NCBI RefSeq assembly: GCF_026262505.1
Contig: NC_067206.1
Span: forward strand, 29,775,896-29,839,895
Direction of reading: 5' to 3'
Length of the DNA: 64,000 bases
From: Trichomonas vaginalis G3
Taxonomy: Eukaryota > Parabasalia > Trichomonadida > Trichomonadidae
The number at the start of each line of letters is the position of its first letter. Position 1 is the first letter of the stretch. Position numbers and translations under genes: made by a program. This document shows positions 1-10,400 of the stretch, piece by piece. The notes below the pieces were generated by a model. That model was not told the DNA's origin and made no database searches. It was given only the letters and a program-made list of their open reading frames with translations.

Positions 1-591
1 TCTTTGAAAATTCATTTTTCCTCGGAAGCATTGCATCATAAGTGAAAACATTCTTGAAATCATCACTTGGTTCAGAGATTTGAAATCTTATACGTAATGG
101 ATTTTCTTTCTTTTAGCGACTTCATTGAATGGTGAGAATACAACAAACTGACAGTCATGAGTTCCATCTTCATTTTCATTAAATTCATAATGAAAGTCTA
201 TAAGTTGTGGCTGACTACCTTCTTCTTTCAGTTGTGCAAGAAACTCACGTAAAGGCTGTAAAGTTTGTACTTCAATGTTAAACTTTTTCTCGAACATTTC
301 ATTAAATGAAATCATACATTGTTGCAATGTTGTATCGTCTTTAAAGTATTTGTATATGTGAATGTTTTGGGCGCTTAAAGACTGTTCGTCATTTTCTATC
401 TCGACTTGAAGTATAAAGTCAACCTTTCTGAAAGCACGTGTTATATACATAGATGTTATGCCAATGTACTTCTCTTCATTTATGTTCACAATCCAGTCTG
501 TTGGAAACTTAAACGTTACTCTGTTCCCCTTTATTTTGACGTCAGGGTTTTCACTACTGAACGCAACAGATAAAGGTATTTGTCTATACAT
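1..591 (-). pseudogene. Beta-rich virion-type protein, partial and frameshifted
   Basis: The intact frame covers 88-591 (167 residues, start MYRQIPLS). It is beta-strand rich near the N-terminus (TFKFPTDWIVNI, then YIGITSMYITRAF) and has a central helix with two Phe-Asn-Glu stretches. A second open frame continues from about 110 to the left edge, encoding more beta-like sequence (PLRIRFQISEP), so the gene is probably longer and broken by a 1-base slip in the A/G-rich run near 105-118. The start sits next to the element-type promoter (TTTATTTTTATCC...ATG). The family is not recognised. In position and texture it resembles the small capsid-associated proteins of Polintons, but that is inference only. 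Confidence 0.4.
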
Positions 592-615
592 TTAATTCGG
601 ATAAAAATAAACCAT

Positions 616-876
616 TTACTCTTTCTTTGCTTCAGCTTCTTTAGCTTTTGCTTCAGCTTCTTCTCTAGCTTTCTTCGCCAGCAAACGTGGGTTCTTTTGT
701 CTTCCAGCAGCTAATGCAGCAAGTTGTTTTTCACTAAGTTTTCTCTTTGGTCTCTCTGGCTTTTGTTCTTGTTTTTGTTCCTTCAGTTCGGATAAAATTT
801 GCTCGCGAATTTCTTTCTTCAATGCTTCAACATCTATGACCCCTTGGGTCTTGTCCGTAGGGCTTGTCTGAGTCAT
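616..876 (-). CDS. Small highly charged protein (Lys/Glu/Ala-rich)
   Basis: About 86 residues if translation starts at MTQTSPTDK. An upstream Met in frame would add seven residues, but the A/T-rich promoter-like run lies before the second Met. The middle has a basic patch (RPKRKLSEKQLAALAAGRQK) and the C-terminus is a repeated Lys/Glu/Ala helix. This composition fits a DNA-binding or virion-core protein, but no family is recognised. It lies 25 bases downstream of the 88-591 gene start on the same strand and is divergent from the gene at 922-1811. Confidence 0.5.
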   Translation of the reverse strand: MTQTSPTDKTQGVIDVEALKKEIREQILSELKEQKQEQKPERPKRKLSEKQLAALAAGRQKNPRLLAKKAREEAEAKAKEAEAKKE

Positions 877-921
877 TTGACTGCAGATAAAAAACAAAAT
901 TAAAACTTTAACCGATGTAAA

Positions 922-1811
922 ATGAGCTTGTCAAAATCAGAGCAAGAGTAACTCTTAAAGTTGCATTTGCTTCAGATTCAAATTCACCGATAAATAAATT
1001 TGTTCCATGGAATGAACCATTCACTATGATAACGAAGGCAGTAGAAGCTAGTGGAACAGTTACTATTACAACTGTAACCCAGCAACTATTTCGAACAAAG
1101 ATGGATTTTAATGAATGTTTTATTCATCCAAAGTCATTCTCTTTAGACCCTATCATTTATACAGAACTTGTAGAACATTATACAAACGAGGCTTTATGTT
1201 TTCCTGTTAAAGTTATGGATTGGATTCCTATGGACGGTTCATTCTCAAAGAATACAGATAGTTCAAGTGCAACATTTACAGCAGCTTATACGCCTATTAA
1301 TGTTAAAAGTATTTGGGCACTATTTAGAAAGAAAGACAACTATTATGTTAATTTTGAGAACCCTAAGTTTAAATATCTTCAGCTTTCCATGGGAGCTTAT
1401 GGAAATATGCCTGCAGAACCTGAAAAATCATATGGACCTGTATTTTATGAAATGGTTGCGAACGCTTGCAATACAAACAATGATATGATAGGATTTAATG
1501 AAGATGTTATGAGGTCATTGGTGGATGATGGTAGTGTGGAACATAAATGGGATAGCTATGACAACACACATTTCTTATGTGGTTTTCCAACAGAAGTGGA
1601 CTTTTGCTTCCAGCAAGGTCAAACATCTACTGCTCCAATAACATACAAATTGTCTGTTAAAGGACCTATTGAACTAGCAACTGAAAATGTACCAAAGCCA
1701 CTTATTGGATTTATGAGGGATTGTTGCTTTGCCATTCAGGTGCGTGCTAATGGCATCCCCATAATAAGATTAGATGACTATAACTTAGCTACGGACGACA
1801 GTGAGGAATAA
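922..1811 (+). pseudogene. Putative jelly-roll capsid protein, frameshifted near its start
   Basis: The long frame runs 1026-1811 (261 residues) but stays open upstream to about 919. An ATG at 922 leads into it if one base is gained in the TCAAAATCAG run near 932-940, so the real product is probably about 296 residues. It is beta-rich with many aromatics. Segments such as FLCGFPTEVDFCFQQG and YKLSVKGPIELA look like the C-terminal jelly roll of Polinton/virophage major capsid proteins. At under 300 residues it is short for a full double jelly roll, so it may be a capsid half or a minor capsid protein. It is followed at 30 bases by 1842-2282 on the same strand. Assignment is by pattern only. 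Confidence 0.4.
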
Positions 1812-1841
1812 AGGATGAACGTTTATTTTTAAAGCTTATAA

Positions 1842-2282
1842 ATGAGTTCTTCATCAAGCTCTCGTGAACCTTCACCATCTATGAAACAAACTTTACCAAA
1901 CGATTATGGAGCACCTATTGAATATTTCTTACGAGCTGCACAATGGCAAAGAGCAGTCTCACCAAGGTTAGGTGTTCCACCAGCTCCTGTCAAAAATAGC
2001 ATTTGGTCAAGTCCTTATATAAGATATGGTCTCCCACTAGGTTTGCTAGCTACAGCAGGAGCAGTTATGATGTTGAAAAGAAATAAAGCAAATGTTGTAA
2101 ATAATACTGAAGTAGCTGAAGTTAAACAAACTCCAACACCTTCACAAGCAAAACCTTCAATGACTCCTGAACCTATGGAAGTACAAACTCCTGTTCAAAA
2201 GTCAACTCCTAAACCGACTCCAACATTTAAACCAGAACCTACTCCTCAAATAAATCGTAAAACTCCTGCGTTTCCTTACTGA
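1842..2282 (+). CDS. Small Pro/Thr-rich protein with one membrane segment
   Basis: 146 residues. The N-terminus is Ser-rich. Residues about 62-79 form a hydrophobic segment (YGLPLGLLATAGAVMML) followed by a basic stop (KRNK), so a single-pass membrane protein is likely. The C-terminal half is a Pro/Thr/Lys tail with repeated PTP and KPTPTF-type motifs. The start is preceded by TTTATTTTTAAAGCTTATAA, the element-type promoter. Small hydrophobic proteins are common in Maverick-type elements, possibly as virion or membrane-modifying proteins. No specific family is recognised. Confidence 0.55.
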   Translation: MSSSSSSREPSPSMKQTLPNDYGAPIEYFLRAAQWQRAVSPRLGVPPAPVKNSIWSSPYIRYGLPLGLLATAGAVMMLKRNKANVVNNTEVAEVKQTPTPSQAKPSMTPEPMEVQTPVQKSTPKPTPTFKPEPTPQINRKTPAFPY

Positions 2283-2330
2283 AAAAATAACGTTATTTTT
2301 ATTTTATTTGAACATTTTATTTAGAGTAAA

Positions 2331-2567
2331 ATGACGACTAAAGTCACTGAAGCAATGAAACAAAAGTTTTTGGTAGAATACATTAAATCAGGAACTATTC
2401 CAGAAGGTTTTTACATTCATACTATGAAGGATGGTAGAGTTCAGTTTAGAAAGATAAAGCAACCATTAGATAAAGAAGGAATTTTGAGAAAGATTAAACT
2501 TCATGAGGACAACATTGCTGAACTTAAGAAGAAGTTAGAAGAGTTGGAGAAAGGAAGAGAGTTATAA
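2331..2567 (+). CDS. Small helical protein, unknown function
   Basis: 78 residues starting MTTKVTEAMKQKF. The C-terminal half is a predicted coiled coil of alternating Lys/Glu/Leu (KLHEDNIAELKKKLEELEKG). It follows 1842-2282 by 48 bases, with a TAACGTTATTTTTATTTTATTT run between them that could act as terminator and promoter. No family is recognised. It could be a small DNA-binding or scaffold protein. Confidence 0.45.
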   Translation: MTTKVTEAMKQKFLVEYIKSGTIPEGFYIHTMKDGRVQFRKIKQPLDKEGILRKIKLHEDNIAELKKKLEELEKGREL

Positions 2568-2574
2568 AGCAATG

Positions 2575-2632
2575 AATTCAACAGGGTGAATAAACAGGTG
2601 AAAAAACAGGTGAGATCTCACCACTTCACCTA
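2575..2632. repeat. GGTGA-type short repeats with an inverted half
   Basis: Three spaced direct copies of a core close to AACAGGTGA (the first with an extra G, AACAGGGTGA) are followed by an inverted TCACC...CACCT half, centred on GAGATCTC. The array lies between the convergent genes 2331-2567 and 2721-3155. The same theme (GGTGACCT) is iterated in the complete Maverick around its helicase gene, so it may be a replication or transcription-end signal of these elements. Confidence 0.45.
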
Positions 2633-2720
2633 AATTTATTTTTGCGCTATGTTTTCATACGTGTGGGAGTGGTGATATCATTAATTTTTAAATAAATGTG
2701 GGAACAAAAATATAACATTT

Positions 2721-3155
2721 CTACTCAGCAGGAATGAGACCCTTACTGACTATGTATTCGTTTAATGCTTGATGAAAACAATGGTACATATTATCGTATG
2801 GGTATACACAACGTCTGTTTCCATCGTCGTCGTATATGTAGAGCTCAAATCCAGTCCAACCTTCTTTTGTACAATATGTAGCTTTATTTAAGTATGCATT
2901 TATGTAGATAAGGCAATTTTCTTCATCGCTCCAGAAATAATTTTTGTTCTTTGTTGAAATAGTTTTCGTTCCTCTGCGACCATAAGGAATGTATGCAATG
3001 AACTTTGCGTCATAAGGGATTGTAATATATTCAGGGTTTCTTTCATCGTCAATGGGTCTGTCTTTGTTAAAATGCATGTTTCTCAGTTTTACTTGAGTTT
3101 TGAATAGTTCACGGAAACGTTCTGGGAAAGAGTCATAGTAAATGTAGTCGGACAT
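2721..3155 (-). CDS. Unknown Tyr-rich Maverick protein
   Basis: 144 residues, start MSDYIYYDSF. It is rich in Tyr, Asp and Asn, with alternating short beta-like stretches (KFIAYIPYGRRG, LIYINAYLN, FELYIYDDDGNRR) and a C-terminal helix. No catalytic motif or membrane segment is seen. The start codon follows an AT-rich promoter-like run (TTATTTTTATTTTTTTAAA). It is the last gene of the first element before the transposase fragment. No family is recognised. Confidence 0.5.
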   Translation of the reverse strand: MSDYIYYDSFPERFRELFKTQVKLRNMHFNKDRPIDDERNPEYITIPYDAKFIAYIPYGRRGTKTISTKNKNYFWSDEENCLIYINAYLNKATYCTKEGWTGFELYIYDDDGNRRCVYPYDNMYHCFHQALNEYIVSKGLIPAE

Positions 3156-3401
3156 GTCTTTGTAATGAAATAAAAAATTTAAAAAAATAAAAATAAGGTT
3201 ATTTTTATTTAGTGAGGACGGTAGGGAATTCGTTAGTGAAGTCGTTAGTGAAGTTGTTTATGTGTCAGATGGTTTTGTAAATATTTAAGGTTAAGTTGGT
3301 GTTATGGTTGTGTTGTAAAATATACGTTACTGGTTTCGTAAAGTGTCAAAACCGCTAAGTGGTGTACGGAGGCGCGCAGTGCCACAGTACACAACTTAGG
3401 G

Positions 3402-3860
3402 ATACTAACTAATAAAGAACCTTGCGCTCTTCTTATAGATCAATATAGGTCTTACATAACATCTCCTGTTGTTGCTAAAGCTTCCAAACTCAATATAGAG
3501 CTCATCTGCGTTCCAAAGTCTGGTACTGACAAATACCAGCCTCTTGATATGCGTGTATTCGGAGCTGTGAAGGCAAAGTATGCAATGAAAGTTGCTGATC
3601 GCATCTTTGAGAATTCGACTCCTATCTCCAAACCAGAAGCTACTTCCTGCTTTATCCGAGCATGGAACACAGTCAGTTTAGCCACATTGATAACTGCTTG
3701 GCGCATTCCATGTTCAAACCTAGAAAATTTCGATCAAGAAACTCTAGGAGCGCAAGCAGATGAAAGCGATGATGAAAATTCCTCTAGTGATGGTGAATTT
3801 GAGGAGGATGAAGAGCCTTATTCCGATAATGAAGATGATGATGACGATTACCATCAATAA
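3402..3860 (+). pseudogene. DDE superfamily (pogo/Tc1-like) transposase, C-terminal fragment
   Basis: The reading frame is open from 3342, and recognisable sequence begins near 3402. LLIDQYRSYIT carries the second catalytic Asp of the DDE fold in its usual hydrophobic-strand context. About 30 residues later come PKSGTDKYQPLDMRVFGAVK, the typical C-terminal block (xxxQPLDxxVFGxxK) holding the third acidic residue of DDE_1 proteins. The tail is very acidic (Asp/Glu/Ser run to the stop). The first Asp, the N-terminal HTH and CENP-B-like regions are absent, so the gene is truncated at its 5' end where the Maverick-type DNA begins. It is a relic and not a working transposase. Confidence 0.75.
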
Positions 3861-5466
3861 ACAAATAATTATGCTTTGTTTAACGATTTTTTGATTTCGA
3901 GATTTGATCATTTTTTTAAAAAAATCAAATTAGCAAAGCAACATATAAAATAATTAATAGCCTACTATTAAGCATTTTATCTTCAATGATTGGCTATGCA
4001 TAAAAAATCTCATAATATGAAAAACAAAAGTGAGTTATAATACGGTGTAAACAAGGTTATTTGCTTATAAAATGGATCTACATCAATTTTGTACTATGAT
4101 TTATGTTAAATGATGTTTAAATACCAAATTTTTGATTTGATTTCAAGAAAACAAACTGGTATTTGGACGTTGCAATAATAAAAGAAACTTATTTGTGTAT
4201 CTAGTTTGGATTCTTTATACTAAAACAATCTGGTATGCATTAATAAGTTCTGCATGATCAAAAATTTGCTCAATAAAGAATAATACGGTTTCTATATTAG
4301 TGTAATAACTGCATGTACAATGAAGTTACATTTTCCTGAAAAGAAAGATTCTTTTGCCCTTGAAATATCCAAATTTTGTATTTAATGAGATAAAAATTCT
4401 TTAAATTTTAGTTATCATTTAATATCTTGCATTGCTAGGTTGTATTGGTAATAATGACTTGTTTGTATTTGTAAAATTCGCAATGAGAAAGCTGATAAAT
4501 TGATTTCACTGTTCCATTAAAAAAAGATAATCGTTTTTCTCAGAATTTTTACACAAATAAAAATAAATAATATATATTATTTTAACTAGATGCATTGATT
4601 TACTTGCATTTTTTTCATAAAATAAAGCATATTTTATAAAAAAATTTTTTTCAATCTGTAAACTGTTCACAAAACCATTTTGCATGGTATAAAAAGGAGT
4701 CTAAGAAAAAAGTATAAAAATTAATGAAGAATATAAGTAATGTTTACAAGTAGTCAGCAAATATGGATAAAAAAATTTCAAGCTAAGTCGGATAATTTCA
4801 ATGTTTCGTAATTATGTAATAATTACAATGCCTATAACATTGGTCTAAATCAAATCCAATTAAAAACCATAGATTTTGTAAAAAATGAGATTTAATGCAA
4901 ATATTTTCGCCGTTATTCAAAGATTAAGAGTTGTGGTTTGGTGCCGAGGTTTATTTATGCTTGAAGTTTATTGTTGTTATAACATTTTTAGATGAAAGTT
5001 CTTTTTTGCGTAGATGCGATTTGAATTTTTTGAGAACTTTGAGTTTTTTCGCGCCTATAATGAGCACTTTCAACAAAAATTGTTTGGAATTGCATACAAA
5101 TGAGTTTGGCCTTAAAATTGTCGATAGTGTCTGCATAACTATGGATATGCTCGATCAAATGAGGAGCAAAAAGGTCCAAAAAGGGGGCTTTTTGCAAGAT
5201 TTTCACTCTCGAGCCTTTATATTTTAATATACCGGCACTGTATTTTATCAAAGATTTAAGTGGCTTTATAGAAGCATATACTGTTCTACCATAAAAAATA
5301 TAATAATCGTTTATCTCAGAAATTTTATGGGGGTGGTAAAAGTAAAGCAAATCTGGGTATCAATTTTGTTAGCTTTCAGAATTAACATTATTTATTAAGG
5401 ATGGTCATTTCATAGAAAAAGAGATATTATTTATAATACATACCAAACAAAAATAATTTTTTATTT
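3861..5466. other. Intergenic, no convincing gene
   Basis: AT-rich DNA with homopolymer runs. Two overlapping open frames on opposite strands (4931-5227 and 4988-5350, 98 and 120 codons) are present. Neither matches a family I know and neither has a typical start context. The minus-strand one has a somewhat protein-like composition and could be a decayed coding remnant. I see no RNA gene or clear repeat. Confidence 0.5.
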
Positions 5467-7200
5467 CTAAAACATAGATCTTCTCGAATTTACTGATTGA
5501 GATCTTCTAGCAGATGAAAGGGCAGTTCTTGCACGAGAAGGATATCTCGATTCTGCCTTCATTTCAATAACATTCAAGTCAATATCATACAAATCCGCGA
5601 GTTTTTTAATTTGTCTCATGTCGGTTCTTCCTGAAACTCTCAGAGAGTTAAAGTTTGATTGCATGTCCTGTTTCTGCTTATCCAATTGCGACAGAAGGTT
5701 CATTCTCTCTGCATGTACGCTCCTTCTTTCCTCCTGAATCTTTTCCACGTGGGCCATATTCTGTTCAAACTTGTTTTTGAGTTCATCCATTCTTTTCTGT
5801 CTCTGTCTTTCCAGTCTTTTTGCAGTTTCAACTTTTTCTTCTTCTTTCAGTTTCCTAATAATTATTGACTTCTGTCTGTCTTTTTCTTTGTCACGCATCA
5901 CTTGTGTGTAATGTTCTTCACGTGATTCGTGTTGTTCCTTTAATGTTTTCATCATTTGATCATGTTGTTTCTTAATTCTTTCTTGTTTCTTTTGACTTGC
6001 AATTGCTGCGTCAGATCTGCCAAGTCTTGCGTCTTCAGCTCTTTTTTCTCTATATTCCAACATCTGTTTAATTCTCTGGTTGATTTCTTCATCAGTTGTT
6101 GCTGAAGCAACTTTTCTTCTTGTTTCTTCTTCAGCAATTTTGATTCTTGTTTCAGCATTTCTTCTGATTTTCTGCTCAAGCATTAATTTGTAAGCTTGGT
6201 TCTCTTTTTCTTTTCGCTTTAGATATTCTTTATGTTGTTCATCTCTCTTCTTTTCTCTTTCTTCCGCTTCTTTTCTCTTCTGCTCCAATAATCTGATTTC
6301 ATTTTGTTTTGCAGCTTCGATTTGTTGTGTTCTTTTGAGTAATTGCGCTTCGTGTTCCTTTTGAAGTCTTTCTTGTTCTTTTCTGAGTGTTTCCAATCTC
6401 TTTAATTCGCTTTTTTCTATTTTTCTCTGCTGTTCTTCGATTTTTCTTTGTCTTTCTTCTTCTATTTGTTGTATATATTGTCTGTTCTGTTCTGCTCGCT
6501 CTTGGCGCTTCTTTTCGGCAAGAGCCATCTCTTTAAGCTTCTTTTCATGTAATTCTTTCTGTCTTTGAAGAGCTTGTTTTTCTTTTTCAAATTGTTGTCG
6601 ACGGAATTCGGCTTCTTCGGCCAATTTCCGTTTCTCTTCCATTTCCATCTCTTGTATACGTTGTAAGTGTCGTTTATGTTGTTCTTCTGCCTTCCTTCTA
6701 CGCTCAGCTTCGATTTGTTGTCTTCTTTCTTCTTCCATTTGAGCTCTGTATTCGGCATCGCGTTGCATTGCATCTACTGCAAGTAATGTAGCTAGCATTT
6801 GTTCGACTTCTCTTTGTTGACGTTTTTTCATTTTTTCGATGAGTAATTTATCCATATCGACTGCATTTCTCGGTTTTTCTTCAATTTCTCGTCTTGTTTC
6901 AGCTTGTGGACGTGATGAATTGTTAATAACGTTTTCTCTTTCGCGTTTGATTTGTTTGATTAACTTGCCAATACGTTTTTTATGATGTTCGATGACAATT
7001 TTCTCAAGATCTTTATCATCTAAGCCGCGTAATTCCTCTTTTGTAGGCATTTTTAATTCAGATTTTAAAATACATAAATTTTTCATTGCTTTTAGTGAAG
7101 CTCTTTCTGTAATTTTCTTGGGGTTCATAGGATCATAGTTTAAAATAGAAACGACGTCTCCAGAAATGTAAACTTCCGTATTACTTTCTTTAGACTTCAT
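5467..7200 (-). CDS. Long charged coiled-coil protein (probable cytoskeletal)
   Basis: 577 residues, intact. Residues 1-70 are mixed (GDVVSILNYDPMNP, KITERASLKAMKNL). From about 75 to 520 it is an almost unbroken Glu/Lys/Arg/Gln-rich coiled coil resembling trichohyalin/plectin-homology (TPH) type proteins. The last 60 residues return to ordinary sequence (DMRQIKKLADLYDIDLNVIE) and end in a Ser/Arg-rich basic tail. Such proteins in flagellated protists are usually axonemal or cytoskeletal, which is inference from composition. The start lies after a T/A-rich stretch. The neighbour upstream (7486-11908) runs the same way with a 285-base gap. Confidence 0.8.
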   Translation of the reverse strand: MKSKESNTEVYISGDVVSILNYDPMNPKKITERASLKAMKNLCILKSELKMPTKEELRGLDDKDLEKIVIEHHKKRIGKLIKQIKRERENVINNSSRPQAETRREIEEKPRNAVDMDKLLIEKMKKRQQREVEQMLATLLAVDAMQRDAEYRAQMEEERRQQIEAERRRKAEEQHKRHLQRIQEMEMEEKRKLAEEAEFRRQQFEKEKQALQRQKELHEKKLKEMALAEKKRQERAEQNRQYIQQIEEERQRKIEEQQRKIEKSELKRLETLRKEQERLQKEHEAQLLKRTQQIEAAKQNEIRLLEQKRKEAEEREKKRDEQHKEYLKRKEKENQAYKLMLEQKIRRNAETRIKIAEEETRRKVASATTDEEINQRIKQMLEYREKRAEDARLGRSDAAIASQKKQERIKKQHDQMMKTLKEQHESREEHYTQVMRDKEKDRQKSIIIRKLKEEEKVETAKRLERQRQKRMDELKNKFEQNMAHVEKIQEERRSVHAERMNLLSQLDKQKQDMQSNFNSLRVSGRTDMRQIKKLADLYDIDLNVIEMKAESRYPSRARTALSSARRSQSVNSRRSMF

Positions 7201-7485
7201 TTTTATTTTTATTTTTGAGCATAAAAAAAGTCAATTTGAAAAAAACGATCTTTCAAATTTTGTTCTACATCAGGTTATTTATTTAGCGATTAAAATTTAT
7301 TACAATTTCCGATTATTGTAAACTGTACGTTAATCAGTGATTATTGTAATACTAATTAGTTACTATCAAAACAATATGTTTCAATGTTAAGCAATCGTGT
7401 TAATACATACTCTTTTCCTTTCTTTGTTTTGATTTCTTATTATTTAAAATTAATTTTGATAATTCATACATAAACAAAACAAGTT

Positions 7486-10400
7486 TTAATATAAACAATT
7501 AACAATATCGTTAAATAAACTAAAGGGCACAGCAGTGCTGTTTCCTGATAACTTCGTTGTCTTTTTACTGATATCAAACGGAGATAAATCAATGCAATTT
7601 CCGAGGAAAACAACACTATGTAAAGGAGATGAAAAACAAAGTGAGTGGCATAAATTACAATGGCTGTAATTTACGTGAACATAAGGTTCACAGCTATAAT
7701 TGATATCTGCGACAAAATCTGATTTTGTAATTACAATAGACAAAAACATTTTTTCGAGGTCATTTTTTTGAGATTTATTTGATACCTTGAATCCAAAAAT
7801 GACATCTCTTATGAACAACAAAGGAACTGATGCTTCATTACCATCTACTATGAAGTATATGCAAGATCCTTCAACGCGCAATATATTTACAGTTGAGAAA
7901 CATTGCAAACAGTTGAATAAATGAGAGAAAACATGATCAGTTTGAGAATTGCAGAATTCATTATCGAAATGGACTAAAATAATGAAACACTTTTTCATCT
8001 GGTAATGGCTTACACCTCCATCAACAAAGTTCTTCGATATCTTTGATGGAACATAGTAAACCATTGATTTCAAGAGATTTTCAAAGCTCTGTGAATCATT
8101 ATTTCGATCGTACAAAGCAATATAAGTCACATGCTTTTTGTTGTATCTGCATTCAATAAACTTCTTTGTTTTCCTCGTTTGCGGATACGTGAATATTCTA
8201 TTTTCATTGTTGTCTTTCACGAATACTTCGTCGTATTTTCGACCAATTATATCGATTGGTTCCAAACCAATGATTTGCGGGGAATTGGAAGAGACATAAT
8301 TGATGAATCCAGTGTATATATTGATATTCAGCTCCAAAACGTTTCCTGCAAGTCTCAGAGGAGGCCCTAAATCTGGTGGTTTGTTCATTTCTTCGACAAA
8401 ACCGATCGGAAAATGAAACAGAGAATCAAAACCGACAGAACATTTAATATCTATCTTCCAAACGCCATAACTCATTAAGATGAAGAAGACTATGGAATAA
8501 ACGGTGAATGCAATCGATCCATTCATTGGTAACAATGATATCTGATCGATATCTTCCATGATTTCTGAATTAAGTTTGATAAAAATATTCAGTGCATGAG
8601 GAAGATTTTTGTACGTAACTATTTCATTGAAACCAAATTCTGACAAAGTAATATTCATTGGTTTGTTTTCTCCGTCCCAAGGATTCTCGATTTCGTACAA
8701 AGATTTGTTCACTTTTCGAATGATTCTTTGAACTTTGGCAAATTTCATATTTATCGCATTCAATCGTTCGATATTTACTTCATGGGAGAACTTTGTTATT
8801 ACACGAGCGTATGCAATGATGACAAATGTTGCAATCCATGGAAGAACTACAATCGGTAATAAATTTGCCAAAAAATACTTTTTCTCAAACTTTGCAATTT
8901 TTGTTGCAGCGGAAACGATTTCTAAATTATCAAGTGATTCTGTTGCAACGCATTTGTTGTTGCAAATCAAAGAACTGTCTGTGAAAGAGTCTGAATTTTC
9001 ACTTGTCTCACCAGAATTTGAAGTTGATGTTGATACAAAAGGCGACATCAATCCAAAATTCTGAGGATGCAAAAATTCATTTGCTCCGATGAAAGAAATC
9101 GCGAGTTTTGAGTCTTTCAGATCGATATGGCGACTTTTCTCACGAGTGACATTTGTTTCTGATGAGTATTTTGTCAATCTATGCTTCTTTTGTCTCTGCT
9201 GTCTGTTGTATAATTCGAAAATTCCGACATTTTTCTCTTCGCCATCTTTGTTGAGAGGAAACAGCATCTTAAACAAGTCCCATGACTCTAATGACTTTTT
9301 GAACAGCAATAAACCTAATCTTTCTCTTGATCCTAAAAATTCTTCTGAAGATTTCGGAATTCCGAATTTCGCGTAATCCAAATCTCAAATGGAAGAATAC
9401 AACTAAGAAAATAACTAAACTTCCTAAAAATACGGAAGGAACTAATAAAAATATGAAAAAGTTGACTGTTGACACATCTTTCAAGTAATCGAGTGCTTCA
9501 GTCATGTTGCCATTCAAATATGAGTTTGCTTTCGAAAATTCATTTAATATTTCGAAAGTCAAATAAGAAAAATTATTTGTTAACAAAGTTAATGGTTCAC
9601 AAATGCTACCTGATGTTTGAACCAAGCCTGTTAAGTATATCGACAATTCTGATAATATTTTGACATAATAATTATAATCGTTTCTGATTGACGTCAAATA
9701 GTTTGAGGTCTCTCCATAGATCATGTAATAATGTTTTGAACAATTTGATGAATCAATATAATTATTTTGATAAATTCTGGAAATTTGATGAATAAAATTG
9801 GTTTCTGTATTTTCTTTTTGATTGACATTCTTGATATTTTCTAAATTAAAATTATTCATAATATTATTTTTGATTTCATTCTGATCTGATTTATGATCAA
9901 TATTCTGATCTGATTCTTTGTTTGGAATTTTTATATTATTTTTATCATAATATAATTGTTGATTATCGAATTTATGTTCATAGTTGAGGTTGACTAGTAG
10001 TTGTGGAAGGATTATACCTGTTGTCAGATTTTCTGATAAATTATTAAAATAATATAAAGAATTGTAAACTCCAATCACCTCATTTTTGAAGTTTTTCATA
10101 TCTCCTGTGTCAAATTTAATGAAAAATCCGCTCCATACGAATGTCAAAAGAATATTAATTAATAAACCAAAAGAACTCAGTTTCGTATTCTTTGTGACAA
10201 ACATTGCTGTAACACTGCTATCACTTTTTGAATCTCTGTAAATTGTATTGTCATCAACGTGAAATCTCAGAGCAGTTGATTCAAAACTGTAAGAAATATC
10301 AGCATTATATGAGTCTCCATTAGATCTTTTTGTTTCTTCCATATATCTTTCTAAGGAAATTGGATAATAATGTGACATTTTCTTAAAAATCGGGTCGATT

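Larger units (their letters stand above)
1..3400. mobile_element. Maverick/Polinton-type element, right-hand part (fragment)
   Basis: This stretch holds six short, tightly packed genes on both strands with AT-rich gaps. The gene starts share the same upstream pattern (a TTTATTTTT-like run about 10-20 bases before ATAAATG or a close variant) as the complete Maverick at 33173-52460. One product resembles part of a jelly-roll capsid protein. No polymerase, integrase or ATPase lies in view, so only one end of the element is inside the window. I did not find a convincing terminal inverted repeat. The right limit is placed just before the DDE transposase fragment at about 3400 and is approximate. 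The proteins are not obviously homologous to those of the second element, so this is a different Maverick family. Confidence 0.55.

Noticed and set aside
4931-5350. Two overlapping ORFs in the first intergenic region
   Set aside because: They lie on opposite strands, with no promoter context or family features. At best a decayed remnant.
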